NCBI GenBank assembly: GCA_029216955.1
Contig: JANAVB010006998.1
Span: 3,690,451 to 3,754,450 of the forward strand
Direction of reading: 5' to 3'
Origin: Iris pallida
Lineage: Eukaryota > Streptophyta > Magnoliopsida > Asparagales > Iridaceae
Length of the DNA: 64,000 bases
In this document: piece after piece, positions 31,900-44,997 of the stretch
Layout: each line of letters starts with the position of its first letter
Position numbering within the stretch: position 1 is the first letter of the stretch
Position numbers and translations under genes: made by a program
Notes under the pieces: model-generated
Told to the model about the DNA's origin: nothing
Databases searched by the model: none
Seen by the model: the letters and a program-made list of their open reading frames with translations, nothing else

Positions 31900-33890
31900 G
31901 TGGGGGTTGCCCCTGCACATGAACTAAGTCCGGATGCGCCAACTCCCCTTACAAACCCATATACAAATCTCGACAATGCATGTGACATGGGTTTTAAGGA
32001 AAAACTTCCTTCCGCCGATTTACATGACATGATAAATCATAAGCATAAAGCGAGAAAGAATACTGCAATTCATGGCGTATATTCGTGCACCAGTATTGTA
32101 ATCAACTGTTGCTGCTCCAAAGCAACGAAAGTGCCTCAGAGGCAGTCCGTATTTTGACGACTGCATCGCTCTGATGATGAAAAGCCGCTATGTGTTTCAT
32201 CCAACATGGCTTCATGGGGTCCTCCTTACGGGAGCTCCAATCAAAGAAGATGGACCACGAACGCAACTTTTTCTCTCAGTTCTGCGAACAGAAGAAGAAG
32301 AAGTCTGCCAACAGATAGCCAGCAAGCTGTAACATCTAAAGGAGTCTATATGGGTACTTGGTCAAGGACGAGATTCTGTATAGATGACGAGGACTCCCAA
32401 GCTGGAGGTGATGAACCTTCAGCTGGGGGTAGTATTCCCTTGGAGTCTGAAGCAGATGACCTTCACACCGGGGGTAGCTTTCCAGATGACGATGATCTCT
32501 TCGAGTCTGACGGTGACTATCTACCTCCCCTACTTGAAGACGAAGGACTTTTCAACTTAGAGACAGACAGTATCAGCACCAGTTGTACTGTCTCTTCTAT
32601 TCATCCTTGCATGTTATCTACATACATGGCGGATGGAGAGAGACATGAAGAAGCCGGTGATCGGACCAACAAACGGCTAAAGAGTCTTGAAACAACATTT
32701 ACCAAGATCACTAATATGCTTACCAGTATCATGGTAGTCCAAACCGCTGGGGCTGTTCCTCCACCTCAACCAAACATCTCAGCTCACGTTATTCCGGCTC
32801 ATAGAAACAACCATCCTTCACTACAAAAGGAGTATCATTTCGTTGTGCCTCCTCCAAATCTTGTAAATGCTGGGGGTAATCCTTCGCCAACGACGCCTAA
32901 CAACCGTACAGCAGACGTTTCTCAATATCTGCTCAATCAACGGGATGTAATTGATTCTCTTGTTGCCCGTCTCGATACCATCTCACACAAAAACGAGCTT
33001 CAGAAGATGGGATATCTCAACCTTATCCTCCTGAATGGGAGAATGCTGCTTGCCCTCCTAACTACAAGCCACTGACGCTAAATTCATTTAATGGGATGAC
33101 TTCTCTTCGTCAACACATGACATACTTCAACACGCAGACTCTATACTTACCCAGGGACGATCCGTTCTTGTCAAAGCTATTTATTAGCACCTTGCAGGGG
33201 GTAGCTTTTGAATGGTTCTGCAGTCTGCCTGATGGTTGTATTAATTCCTTTAAAGATTTGGAGAGGTTATTCCTCAACAGGTTTTACGAGAGTGGCATGC
33301 ATGTTAGTATGTCCACCCTCATCGAGACCAAGCAAAGGAGGACTGTGTCTGTTATTGCTTTCAACGAACGCAGGCGACTAGCATTGAAGATGCCTTTCGG
33401 TATACCAGACTCAGAACTTATGGATACTTGTCAACATAACTTCCTTCCTGCAGTAAAGTTCTGTCTGGGTATACATAAGTATGATACATGGCCAGCTTTC
33501 ATTGGGGCCGCTGATGCTGCCGAAAATGACGTCCCTAATCTGAAATTACTGGGGTTAAAGACACCCAAATCTGAAGACAAAGGCAAGCACCCTCAAACTA
33601 TCCCTGTCCGTGGGCGTAAAGAAAAGAAATCTTGAAGGTCGACACTTTCAAGGGAGCTTCCAATTCTCAGGGTGCTCCTGACAAACCTAAGGAGACTTTC
33701 TCCTTTGACGAAGATGATGTTATTACCATTTTTCACACATTGATGAAGGGTAATAAACTGACATTGCCTCCACCATGACGTCCTGCAGAGGCGAACCAAC
33801 TCAATGATCCCAAGTACTGTCTTTATCATCAGTACGTGCACCACTCTACCAAGGATTGTATCATCCTGAAGAAAAAGACACAACAGCTTG
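31900..33890 (+). pseudogene. Ogre 1 gag
   Basis: A long acidic leader (31900-33075, one TGA at 32155) precedes the capsid domain (33096-33635: LYLPRDDPFLSKLFISTLQG, AFEWFCSLPDGCINSFKDLE, LFLNRFYESGMHVSMSTLIE). A zinc-knuckle-like CLYHQYVHHSTKDCIILKKK (33820-33879) follows, a CxxH...H...C variant. The leader keeps a Cys block, IVINCCC, also present as IVIKCCC in the second Ogre. Gag would form the particle and bind genomic RNA. It is broken by frameshifts at about 33080 and 33640. Confidence 0.88.
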
Positions 33891-33959
33891 TCGACAGCCA
33901 AGTGATCAACCTCGAAGCTGAAGACAATGTCGTATCTTCTAACATGATCTCTCTTTAAT

Positions 33960-35270
33960 TTGGTGACTTTCCTCCCACAGAAGTACCAGACGGCGTAGTC
34001 CCAATCCCTAAGGTAATAATGGAAGTTGTCAACCTACCGTCAGCTCGCAACTCAACCATGGTGCCACTCACGACTGAACATGGTAAGATAATGTGGGTCC
34101 ATCCAGACCTTGTACAAGAAATGACGCAGGGGGTGGTATCTTCCAAAGTAAAGAGGGGCAAGAAATACAAATCAAGTCATATGGTGTCTTCTCCCATTAA
34201 CGAAGTTCTATCTGGCGAGACGCGATCTGGAAAGGCTTACCTACAGACTTATGACCCCGTACAAGAAGAAGTAGTACTTTCTCAAGCTCCTGCTGCCTCC
34301 ACAAGTTCAGAAGTCGGTCCATCTAAGCCCTCAACTACCGACAAAGCCAAGCAGAAGGAGACGCGATTTGACAAGTCTCTGAAGGCACCAACTCCCGAAG
34401 GCAAGGATCGGCCTTACAACTTTGACATACTGGCACAGCTGGCCAATACACCTGCCAAGTTGTCTTTGTTCGATCTAATGCGACTCTCCGAAGAGACACA
34501 GAAGGCCTTAAGTGAGGCATTACTACATGCCGACTCTTATCTAGCTGAAGTCAAAGCCCCCGCTGAAGATCCCGTCTCCTGTCCTCACTGTCACAGTTCT
34601 ATGGAAGTGGTGCCCAATATCACCTTTTCACATGAGGACATGTTACTCAAAAACAATCGTCATGATAGACCTCTGTACTATACAGGGTATATCGGGGCGA
34701 TTAAGGTGGATCGGATGCATATCGATCCAGGTTCCTCCCTCAGCATCATTCCTAAAACTTTACTCCAAATTCTAGGGATCCCTCTGTACAAGCTATCTGC
34801 AACTAATACAACTATCATGGCTTTCAATGCTGGGAGAAGCCACCCACTGGGCAAGATCCGTCTCAAGTGCCATATTAGTGATCTCCGAACGGAGGTTTCT
34901 TGCTATGTAATCGATTCCAACGTGTCCTACAACGTCTTGTTAGGACGTCCATGGATACACAAGAACATGATCGTTCCTTCTACCCTTCACTAGTGCTTCA
35001 TGTACATCAACAGCGATGGCATCGTCAAGACGGAGTTTGCCATTGTCGATCCTTTCAAGGGTATTGAAGCCTACTATGGAGATTCGGTACTTTACCAATC
35101 TCAGCCTTCCAAGTATGACGGCAACGAAGCTGACGATGAAGTTAATGTGAGTTCATCCGCCAGTGATGGTCCCCTGATTATCCTAGTCAAAGGACGTACT
35201 ACTCCAAAAGTACTCCAAAGCCTCTCACAATCTGGGTTAAAAAGAAGAATCCTGATAAGGTCATACCATT
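33960..35270 (+). pseudogene. Ogre 1 gag-pol linker and aspartic protease
   Basis: 34019-34993 is open and contains HGKIMWVHPDLVQEM, a Lys-rich stretch, FDILAQLANTPAKLSLFDLM and a CPHC pair. The protease core follows: RMHIDPGSSLSIIP (about 34711-34752), with VIDSNVSYNVLLGRPWIH near the end. The active site reads D-P-G instead of D-T/S-G. Whether that is family-typical or a lesion I cannot tell from one complete copy. The second Ogre runs out before this point. A stop at 34991-34993 precedes MYINSDGIVKTEFAIVDPFK. Confidence 0.85.
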
Positions 35271-36324
35271 GACCATCACTCTCCACTAAACACCTCGGGT
35301 AGAACTTGCTGAAGTCCGTTCTCCCAATCCTGAAGAGTTATCCTATGTGGCAAACTTGGCCAAGTTTGTGGCTCCTGTTCCAGATAATGATTCCCTCAAT
35401 AAGTATATCAATAATCAAAATAATATACCATCAGTGGATGATGTTGTCCCTGAAGAAGAACTTGCATATTTTCTAAGTAAAGGTTTATCTTTGAATTACT
35501 CTGATGTCTATCAATCTGTAAACCAGTACATAGATACGATATATGCCCTAGAGCACTGCATACGACCACATCTCTGCATACCGGTCACGACGCCTCGTCT
35601 GTGGGAAAAAGTCTGGCCGGAAGATATCCACAACTTCATCGTCCCAGCTAGAAAGAAGGGTGAAGAATTGATCATCTTCGATCAAATAATTGGCAAAAAA
35701 ATTTCGTTCTGGACTCTACTTCTCCCAATCACAATACTGAAGCTGACTATGATTCTGGAAAAATACAACTTTATCGATATAGTTGGCAGGCCAAGAATAT
35801 CATCCAGAACATGGGATATACAAAGCGACCAGGGGCTAAACTACGGTCAGGGACGACGGTTGCCAATACGTCACTTTGCTCCTTCCGACAAACTCGAGAA
35901 CTATTATCAACAAAATAGTGTTTGTTTGGGTTACGTTACTCCTCCAACAACTCCTGAAGAATCAGACGTCGAAGCGGATCGTTGTTCTCATTCTTCTGAT
36001 TCCTGCCTCTGGGATTCAGACTCCAGCATTGGAGACATATTCAAAGCAACTTTGTCCGTCAATATGGTGTCAGTTGACCAAATTGCAGATGATGTCCAAT
36101 TGATCGAGCTTGAATAATGGGCTCAAAAGATGGATACTAGGTGGGAGTTACATTTCGAACAACGTGAACCACCTGCTGAAGACGAAGTCGTCCAAGTTAA
36201 TTTAGGAGATGAATCATCTCTTAAACCAATCTTCATCAGCAAAAGTCTGTCTGGCGAAGAATGACAATCTCTCATACAGCTTATAAGAGAATATATTGAC
36301 GTCTTTACATGGAGCTATGACGAC
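35271..36324 (+). other. Spacer between protease and RT, possible former intron
   Basis: Open frames (35347-36117) have no enzyme motif but share a NYGQGRRLPI block with the second Ogre (NYDKGIRLPL). Ogre elements are known to have an intron between protease and RT. A splice pair could not be pinned down here. Two stops (TAA 36115, TGA 36262) separate it from the RT. Confidence 0.55.
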
Positions 36325-37640
36325 ATGCCAGGCTTGGACCCTACAGTTGCTATGTACCGCCTAAATATCTCGTCCAAAGATAAGCCAGTGAAGCAGCAGC
36401 AACGACGATTTCGACCAGATATCATGGAGGCCATCGAGAGTGAAGTCAAGAAGCTTATTTCAAGCGGGTTCGTTCATGAAGAACAACACCCTGACCGGGT
36501 CACTAACATTGTGCCAGTTATGAAAAAGAATGATAAAGTTCGAATTTGTATCGATTACCGCAATTTGAACTCTGTATGCCCGAAAGATGAGTTTTCTCTA
36601 CCGATCACCGACGTAATCATCGACAATACTTGCAGCTTCGAGTGGATGTCCTTCATGGATGGGTTCTCAGGCTACAGCCAGATCAAGATGTTTCCCGACG
36701 ATAAGAAACACACATCTTTTCGAACACCGTTGGGGGTATACTGCTATACGGTGATGCCCTCAGATTGAAAAATACAGGGGCGACATACCAGCGAGCTATG
36801 AACACATTTTTTTGCGATCATTTACACAAAACAGTGGAATGCTACGTAGATGATATCGCAGTTAAAAGTCATCTCAAGGGCAACCATCTCCAAGATTTGA
36901 GAACGGTGTTCGAACTAATGCGTGCACACCAACTCAAGATGAATCCAACCAAGTCTTTTCTGGGAGTCTCCAATGGCAAGTTTCTTGGTTTTGTTATCAC
37001 TTCAAAGGGTATACATCTTGACTCGGAGAAAGTGAAAGCTATCCTCGATATGCATCCCCCAAGAAATCTCAAAGAGCTGTACGGACTTCAAGGAAGGCTA
37101 GCCTACATCAGACGTTTCATTTCAAATCTTTCTGGAAGGTGTCAACCGTTTACTCATCTCATGAAGAAAGGAGTATCTTTCGTCCGGCTAAACAATGTCA
37201 ACGCGCATTTGACGACATCAAGAAGTATATCACAAGCCCTCCAGTATTGGTGGCTCCACTAATCGGAAAGCCCTTCTTGTTATATGTCCGTGTTATGGAT
37301 CATTCCTTTGGTTCTCTATTAGCTCAGAAGAATGAAGACGGCCATGAACAGGCAATCTACTACCTTAGCCGCACGATGGTGGGTGCCGAGCACAAATACA
37401 CACCTGTGGAAAAAGAATGTCTCGTACTGGTATTTGCTATCCAGAAGACACGCCACTATGTGTCTGGACAGACAATCCACATCATATATAAAGTCAATCC
37501 TCTCAGAATACTCATAAATAAACCGGGTTCTCTTAATTCCCATTTAGCTACATGGACAATGTTGTTGACTCCATACGATACGTTGTTCGTCCCTCAGAAG
37601 GCAGTAAAAGGTCAAGCGTTAGCTGATTTCCTAGCAGCTC
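36325..37640 (+). pseudogene. Ogre 1 reverse transcriptase and first RNase H
   Basis: RT motifs: LISSGFVHEEQHPDRVTNIV, VRICIDYRNLNSVCPKD, MSFMDGFSGYSQIKM, catalytic CYVDDIAVKS (about 36841-36870), FLGFVITSKGI. RNase H motifs: YLSRTMVGAEHKYTPVEKEC and VFAIQKTRHYV. Breaks are TGA at 36766 and a frameshift at about 37150. It would copy genomic RNA into DNA inside particles. Confidence 0.93.
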
Positions 37641-38330
37641 ATCCGGTGCCAGAATCTTCCAAACTCTACGATGAAATTCCAGATAAAGTAGTGGAGTCTA
37701 ACACTGCAACTGAGGAAATCCCTATTTGGCGAATGTTCTTTGATGGTGCATCAAGAACATGACCTAAAGGAAATATCGTGGACGGAGTAGGCATCGTGCT
37801 TGTGTCACCCGACCATCTGGTTATACACCGTACATATTCTCTCGTGGAACCCTGTACTAACAACGTGGCCGAATATAATGCCCTACTGACCGGCCTTCAA
37901 CTGGCAAAACAACTGGGAGTTGACTATCTAGAAACTTACGGCGATTCTAAGCTAATAGTTAGTCAGATCCGAGGGGATTATGAAGTTCGTCACGAAGACC
38001 TCATCCCATATCACAAAGCGACAATCGAATTGGCTTCTACTTTCACTGGATTCTTTATCGAGTATGTGTCTCAACTACAGAATATAGAAGTAGATGCTTT
38101 GGCCGGTCTTGCTGCTTCTTTGACCGTCCCTACAAATACTCAGCATTCGATCATAGTGTCTGGTCGAGAGCTATTCTGTGTGAAAGATGCCTTGCATATT
38201 CATCATAGTTATGTAACAAAAATAAACGTCAATGTTAAAGACTGGAGATTTCCTTTCATAGACTACGCCATCTACGGAATCCTTCCTGAGGACCCAAAGG
38301 AAGTAGTGTCTGTCCAAAGGTGATCCCTTA
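37640..38330 (+). pseudogene. Ogre 1 second (archaeal-type) RNase H
   Basis: MFFDGASRT (catalytic Asp), GVGIVLVSPD, NNVAEYNALLTGLQLAKQLG (catalytic Glu), YGDSKLIVSQIRGDYEVRHE (catalytic Asp) and NIEVDALAGLAA follow the order of the additional RNase H acquired by the Tat/Ogre group. TGA at 37760 and TGA at 38321 interrupt the frame. Confidence 0.9.
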
Positions 38331-38339
38331 GATTTTACT

Positions 38340-39497
38340 ATGATACAGCTACCAAAATGTTGTACCGACGCTCATACGACGGGCTACTGTTGCGATGTTT
38401 ATCGGACACAGAAGCCAAACATGCACTCCGTGAGGCTCACGACGGAGTTTGTGGTGCACATCAACCAGGCCCTAAATTACAAGATCGTTTCAGACGAATG
38501 GGTTATTATTGGCCCACGATGATAGCAGATGTTATTGAATATGTAAAGAAGTGTAGGGCTTGTCAGTTCTACGCCGACTTCATTCATCAACCTTCGGAGT
38601 TTCTACACCCGACAGTGGCATCTTGGCCTTTTGAAGCCTGGGATATGGACGACATAGGCCCAATCAGCCCGCCATCCTCCAGAGGATATCGGTTCATCCT
38701 AGCTATAATCGATTACTTCTCCAAATAGGCGAAAGCTATACCGCTCACCGAAGTAAAGACGTCGAACGTGATCAATTTTATCAAATATCACGTTATCTAT
38801 CGCTTCGGCCAACCTCGCAGGATCACCCATTATAATAGTCCATAATTCGCGAGCCATGCATTCCATCGGTTCTACGATAAGAATCGAATCCAGAATATAG
38901 CCCCTACTGCTTACAATCCAGCGACTAATGGGTTAGCAGAAGCCTTCAATAAGACCATCATTAAACTTCTTAAGAAGTTCGTGTCTTCAAACAAGCGCAA
39001 TTGGAATAAGAAGCTCGACGAATGTCTCTAGGCCTATCGTACAATGGTCCGGACTCCAACAGGCAGTACGCCATTCTCTCTAGTTTATGAGAGCGAAGAG
39101 TTCTTCCTCTAGAAATCTAGATTTCCTCTCTTCTAGTAGCCTTAGCCAGTGAGTTGACTGCCAAAGAAAGTTATCGTCTGTGACTACAAGAGCTCGAAGC
39201 GCTAGATGAAAATTGCTTATTAGCTCAACAACATATTGAGGTATACCAAGCACGCCTTTCCAGAGCCTTTGATAAAAAAGTGAAGGAAAGAATCTTCCAA
39301 GTTGGTGATCTAGTCTTAGCAGTGAGAAGACTAATGGTCATGACGCACAAGACAAAAGGAAAATTCTAGCCTAAATGAGAAGGTACTTTCGTTATAGAAT
39401 CAGTGTATTCTAACGGTACGTATCGACTAACCAAACTTGATAGTGACTTGCTCATGATGCCGATCAACGGCAAGTTTCTGAAGAAATATTATGTGTA
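38340..39497 (+). pseudogene. Ogre 1 integrase
   Basis: The zinc domain is AHDGVCGAHQPGPKLQDRFR with CRACQ. The core opens WDMDDIGPISPPSSRGYRFI and LAIIDYFSK. The second acidic region is degenerate. Then follow YNPATNGLAEAFNKTIIKLL, AYRTMVRTPTGSTPFSLVY and a C-terminal VGDLVLAVRRL segment. It would insert element DNA into the chromosome. There are many stops, including TAG at 38726, 38843, 39030, 39110 and 39484 and nearby ones. Confidence 0.9.
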
Positions 39498-40440
39498 ACC
39501 TTCATGAACAGCATTCACATATACCCTGTTTTAGTCATGTAAATGTACAGTACAATATTTATGTGATTCAAAAAAATTATTTAACTATTATCCGTATTTC
39601 AAGAGTCTTGAATATGCCATGGATAATAGGTCCTCTAAAAAGATTCCCTAGTGGAATTATTTCCGTTTTGGACTCTGCCAAAACTTGGTCTGACGAAAAC
39701 AAGTCACGTCCATATTACCTCTAAACTATTTTTCGATAATTATTTCCCCAGTGGGATGATTAATAAACGTTTTGCCACGTCCATATAACCTCTGAGCAAA
39801 GCATTCATCAAGGATAATCACGTCCATATTACCTCTGAATTATCCACTCCTACCCAATGTTATATATCCTTCCACGTTTATATTACCTCTGGTCAGATAT
39901 AGAACATCCTCTGCTATTACGTCCATATTACCTCTGAACTATTTTTCGATAATTATTTCCCCAGTGGGATGATTAAGAAATGTTTTGCCACGTCCATATA
40001 ACCTCTGAGCAAAGCATTCATCAAGGATAATCATGTCCATATTACCTCTGAATTATCCACTCCTACCTAATGTTATATATCCTTCCACGTCCATTTACCT
40101 CTGGTCAGATATAATAACATCATCTGCTATTACGTCCATATTACCTCTATTAGCAGCTTCTTTCAACTTATTATCTATATTCAAGAACCTTGAATATAAA
40201 ACGGATAATAAGTCCACATCAAATTCTCCAGCAAAATATCTACCAGAAATATCCTTACTACGTCCACATCACCTCTAGTTCTGATATTTCACAAGCTTCA
40301 TTCATGAGTTTTGAAAGCCAAAAGATTCTTTATTAAAAACGTCTATCAGAAGATGGAGAAAAGAAAAAGATACAAGAGTCTTGACGGCTAAAAGAAATAG
40401 TTACAAATAAAAGACTTAAGGGATACATAATCGATTGATG
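39498..40440 (+). repeat. 3' spacer with ten ACGTCCATATTACCTCT words
   Basis: The word ACGTCCATATTACCTCT or a near match occurs about ten times between 39700 and 40275. A 213-bp unit is also duplicated in tandem (start AACTATTTTTCGATAATTAT at 39724 and 39937). No coding frame. It separates the converging integrase and antisense gene, so it is the 3' end of both transcripts. Confidence 0.9.
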
Positions 40441-40466
40441 TTATCCCTCAGAGCCTTGATTTCAGC

Positions 40467-43400
40467 TTAAGATTTGATGGTGGTACGACGAAGTGCTTCT
40501 TCCTGCCGAGCAGCTTCATCCTTGAAAGGAATCAGTTTCATATGCTCCTCTTCCAACTTCACCAGCTGAGCCTTCAATTGGTCTAAAGTTATGGCAGTTG
40601 CAACAGCCTGAACCACGTAGTCTTCCTGCTCAGATGCAACTGTTGGCAAGTCAGCCTCGAGCTGAGCAATCTTTTTGCGAAGCTGTGCAATATGGTTGTA
40701 CTTTTCAGCGATCTGGATGGCCAGCTTATTATTTGAGGCAATACGAGCCCTACCGACAGCATCAAATTGTTCATACTGATCAGCCAGCTCGCTGATCTCT
40801 TTAGCCAGAGCCTCCTTCTTCGCCTGAAAAGTAGCTCCCTCCTCCTCAATAGCCACAATCAGAGCCGCGTCCTCCTCAAGAAATGATGATGTTGGACTTT
40901 GCTGACTGACCTCTCGGAGTGTGGCCACTTAATTTTTTAGGTCAGCCATGACCTTCCTTAAATCATTAGCTCGCTCTTCATAGCCAGCAATGCTTTCAAG
41001 AGCTATCACCTGGCATTCAGCGATAGCCTTCACAGGCCCGAAGGTGGCATTTCGGGTCAAAACTCCAGGAAGCTTTACTTTCAAAACGGAGTAGAAAGCT
41101 CTTATGAGTTCCTGAGCCATCTCATCATCTTCAGAAGAGGTCGTTGGAGATGAAGCTGGATGAGGATCTTCCATCCCAGGAAGACCTACTTGGGAGGAAG
41201 CTGAACCTGACAAATAAAGCAATACACATATCAGTAACAGAAAAACTTACTTAAAGAAGGAGTTGTAAGCTCATACCTCCTGTCGGCTTAGCATCAACTA
41301 GAATCGGAGAAATGAGAGCAGACCCAGGTCGCTCACTGTCAACATCTGCCAAAGCAGTATCAGGTTGCTCGTCTTTCACGGTCCCAGCTAGACCTAAAAC
41401 AGATTTGATAATGGCCACCTCAACAGGCCGATCAAGAACTTCTTCAGTAACCGATGCCGGTTTACTAGGAGAACCAAGAGCAGCTTCATGTCTCACCCCG
41501 GTATCTGGAGCAACCTCATGCTTTGTTTCCTTTCCTTGTCTACAAGGGAATATACGACGGAAGTCAACCTCACAAGTTGTACGCAAAATTAACATCGAAA
41601 AATCTCTTCTGAAGAAAAGTACAATAATGACATACCCAGAGGAAGGTGAGCTGATTGGACTTGATTTCATCCAAGTCTTTTATCATAGCTCCTATTGCAG
41701 ACAAATCCCCCAAACAAATGTCATAGGAGGGACTGGCTTTCTGATTGCCGTCATGGTCTAGGCCTTCGCCTTGATCATCCCTTTGCGCAAGCCTTACAAC
41801 TGAAGAAGACTCGCCCTCATCCGTCGGTTGAGGACGAGCAGGGGACACTATTGTTATGTCCACCACTTCAGACGAAGAAGCACTTGCTACAGTCGTGACT
41901 TCAACGTCCTGCGCAAAGGACAAACGCAATGGTGAGAAAGCTTCTAACGGTTTGACCAAAACGGCTATGGAGTCTAGGAAGGGATCTACCTCCCGAATGG
42001 TAACGTCCCGCGACGCCGTCTGCCGAGAAGATCTTCTGGGAGGAGGCGAGCTGGCGCTCACGTCCCTGACCTTCTTTCTCCCTCGGGAGACAACAACCTT
42101 CTTCCTTTTGGACTGTGGAACCAGTTCGGTGGAAGCTTTCCTCTTATGAGGAATGTCAGGAAGAGGTTATTCAGTATCCTCTCTCCGAGACGCTGCAACA
42201 ACAGTCTCCTCAAGAACAACTCTCTGTTGTGGTGCTGCAGCCAGCTCAGTTGAGGGTGTGACGCCTTCCTTTCTGTGACCCCCCATTGTGCGCACTCGTC
42301 CTATATTAGCAAGAATGGGGGCAAGCCTAGTCCCCGATATTAAACTCTGCTCACGATCATACCGAGAATGAAGGGTATTGACCTGAATATAGAACTTGGC
42401 AGCAGCAAAGAGCATGTGGGTTTCAGGATTATCTTCTGCAGAATAAAAACTGCCCCCGTACATCCAGCATTATAGTAGCCCCATACACGTGCCCCGTCGA
42501 TCAAGCTTCATATTGACTGTAGATGAGGGCTGGGATTGCCTAAGAGAAACTGGCTGTATCTGAACTGCCATGCAAAGAGAATCGGCAGATAGGGTTACAG
42601 GAAAGTGTGGTTCCTATTCCTGAGCACCAGATGGGTAAGCCTGATGGACTGGAGCCAACAAAATGCCCCAATAGGAAGGCTAGTAGTGAGTGCTCCCACA
42701 TCTACTAGGGTGTCTCCTGTACGGCCACTGCCAGACGGAGGCGACACTCTGAAGAATTCATAATTCTACAGGAAACTCAAAGCCTTCCTGTAAACAGGTA
42801 CCCCTGTAACGGTCCAATCCGTATTTTTGAATCTCCGAAGAAAGGCATCTCCCACCAAAGAGTCTACCATCAGCCCGGCATTTATTAATCTGGGACAATG
42901 CAGCACCAACCATCCGATCAGATAATGAAAGGGAAACTCAGTCCTAACAAAATCCTTTCTTCTATCGGACGTCACCGCGTTCACAACGAAGTATCGCAAG
43001 CCCCGTTGGATGGGGCAGACCATCGCAGGAAGCAGGGCAAGCTGGCATCCAAAGGTCGGCTTTACAGCCAGAAGTATCATACCCTGGCTTATTCTTTCAA
43101 TAGACCCTGAACCACCGTGGACTACACAATCACGAAGCCATGTCATCAGGAAAGCGGCTAGCACCGCCTTTTCTGACAGCTTGAACTCGGCCTGCCTGAA
43201 GAAATGATAAACTGGGAAGTTTTCCTCGGGATCATCACTATCTTCGGCGTCTACAGCCCCATAATCTGCCATCAATTGCTCTATCTCAGATTTCGTCGAG
43301 GGCTTGCGGGTCGAGAAAGAGACTGGTCCGTCTCCTTCTTCTCTGATGAAGATGTAGTTGGTCCAGGCCCTCGTATGGGGAAGGGACCCCTCAGTCTTAC

Positions 43401-44912
43401 CCTTCTTTGTGACCTGGTGATAGATAAAGAGGTGACAGAGTAACTCTTTGTACACCTCCATCATCTCGGAGTTCTCCCTCTCCAAATCCAAGAGCTCCTC
43501 ATCACAGGGGATGTATTCTTCGTATGGCTCAGTCCCCCAGAGAAGTTTTGATATCGCCTGTATCTCGTGAAGAGCCAGACCCATCTCTCCACCCGGAGTG
43601 AAGAAGGTACACGTGTGATAGTTGTACAACTCCACCAATGATATAAACATAGGCTAGTTAACCTTAATGCCATATTGGGTGGCTCTAACGGCATAAAAAA
43701 GACCGACAGCTTTTAGGGTAGCCTCGTAAGTCGAGAGCACCCATCCAGTAAGGTCGCTCTAGAATGGGACAGAGTATCTCCAACCTTCCAACCGCAGCTT
43801 CCCTCTCGGATACAACTCCTTCTTTGATAGCATCAAGTTGGAGAGAGTCTCAATAGCGTAAGGGTGAAGATCAGTCGGGATATCGTTTATTATGGCCCCA
43901 GGATGCAGCCCCCTCGTGGAGTAGGACGTGAAGCCCTTGACATACTTGAAAGTGTCCTTCTTCCGGTCACTAGAGTTGAATTGGATCCTGCCAGAAATGA
44001 CCCCATGCAGTTCAGGGGTCAGATCCCATTTTATCTGCCTCCGTACTACCAGATCAGTAAACGCTGATAGAGGGTATTGGCGCTTCATCGATGGCAACCA
44101 TATCCTTTGGTTATTTAACTTAACTACCAGATCTTGGGTCTTCTAGACATATCATTTCGTCGTCCTCAAATCCCATGCTATCACCAAACAGAAAGTACGG
44201 TCTTTTATAGCTCCGTGCCCCTCCGAGTGTGAACTTCTCATCATTTATCATCTGCTTCTAGAACATTTTGTCCTGCTCAAGTATAGCAATCACCCGCACC
44301 GAAGGCTGGTCATGGCTATCTTTACCTGAGCTTTTGTGACCATTGCGGTGACAAGGCTTGAATCCAGAGCATGGTGGACAGAGCCAAGAGGAATCCCACA
44401 AAGAGCCGGAACAACCATGTCAACTGCGAAGACATAAGGAAAAGTCAGACATAGAATCTACAGGAAAAAAAAGAGCTAAGTACTGAGAAATTCTATGCAC
44501 CCAGATGTTATGCACCCAAAGGGCCTGTGGGCGCATAACCAAAAATTCTGTGTGGGCGCATAAACACATATTTTGTGTGGGCGCATAAGCACATATTCTA
44601 TGTGGGCGCATGACACAACCAGGTGCCTAGGCGCATAACACAACAGAGTGCATGGGCGCATGCATCTGTGAGCACATAAGTCCGCTCACAAAAGAAATGT
44701 TTTGCTTTGGGCGCATATCGATGGTTATGCGCCCAAGCAGAGAAAAGTTCGAGCGTCACAAATTAACGCTCAAGACTTCGATTTTGAGACATCGCCTCAC
44801 CCAGGATGGGTTCCTGAACCAGATGCGACGCTGCCAAAGGAGGAGAACTAGCTGCTGCATTCTTCTTGCCTTTCGCAAAATTCTTGGGAGTCGAAGCAGC
44901 CTTGGGAGACAT
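40467..44912 (-). pseudogene. Antisense PMD / coiled-coil gene of Ogre 1
   Basis: On the minus strand, opposite to gag-pol. A TATA box lies at 45006-44998 and a start MSPKAASTPKNFAKGKKN at 44912. A likely intron (44800-44424) joins to DMVVPALCGIPLGSVHHALD. Then come EKFTLGGARSYKRPYFLFGD (about 44250) and a plant mobile domain, including KWDLTPELHGVISGRIQF (44020-43960), LVELYNYHTCTFFTPGGEMG (43640-43575) and FPFHYLIGWLVLHCPRLINA (42940-42875). Next are a basic stretch KRKKVVVSRGRKKVR (about 42110-42065) and a coiled coil, AEKYNHIAQLRKKIAQLEAD (40705-40645). Introns 41635-41569 (67 bp) and 41276-41207 (70 bp) have GT...AG ends and bridge stops in frame. Breaks: TAG at two places between 43760 and 43650, TAG and TAA at 42765-42600, a frameshift near 42510, TAA at 40931. 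PMD proteins occur in hosts and transposons. The role here is unknown. Confidence 0.8.
44490..44740. repeat. Cluster of 11 TATGCGCCCA words in antisense intron 1
   Basis: Eleven copies or one-base variants are found in ~240 bp, eight read as TGGGCGCATA. They sit inside the predicted first intron of the antisense gene. Confidence 0.9.
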
Positions 44913-44997
44913 GATTGCTCGAAAGAGAGTAAAGGAAAAACTATTTGAAGATTCTGAGGAAAAATAAAAGAGAATGAGCTTTCTCTCTCTTCAAGGC

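Noticed and set aside
42766..43650. Antisense PMD gene as an ordinary host gene
   Set aside because: It lies between integrase and the 3' LTR of a TSD-flanked Ogre element and carries that family's own repeated word in its intron and promoter.
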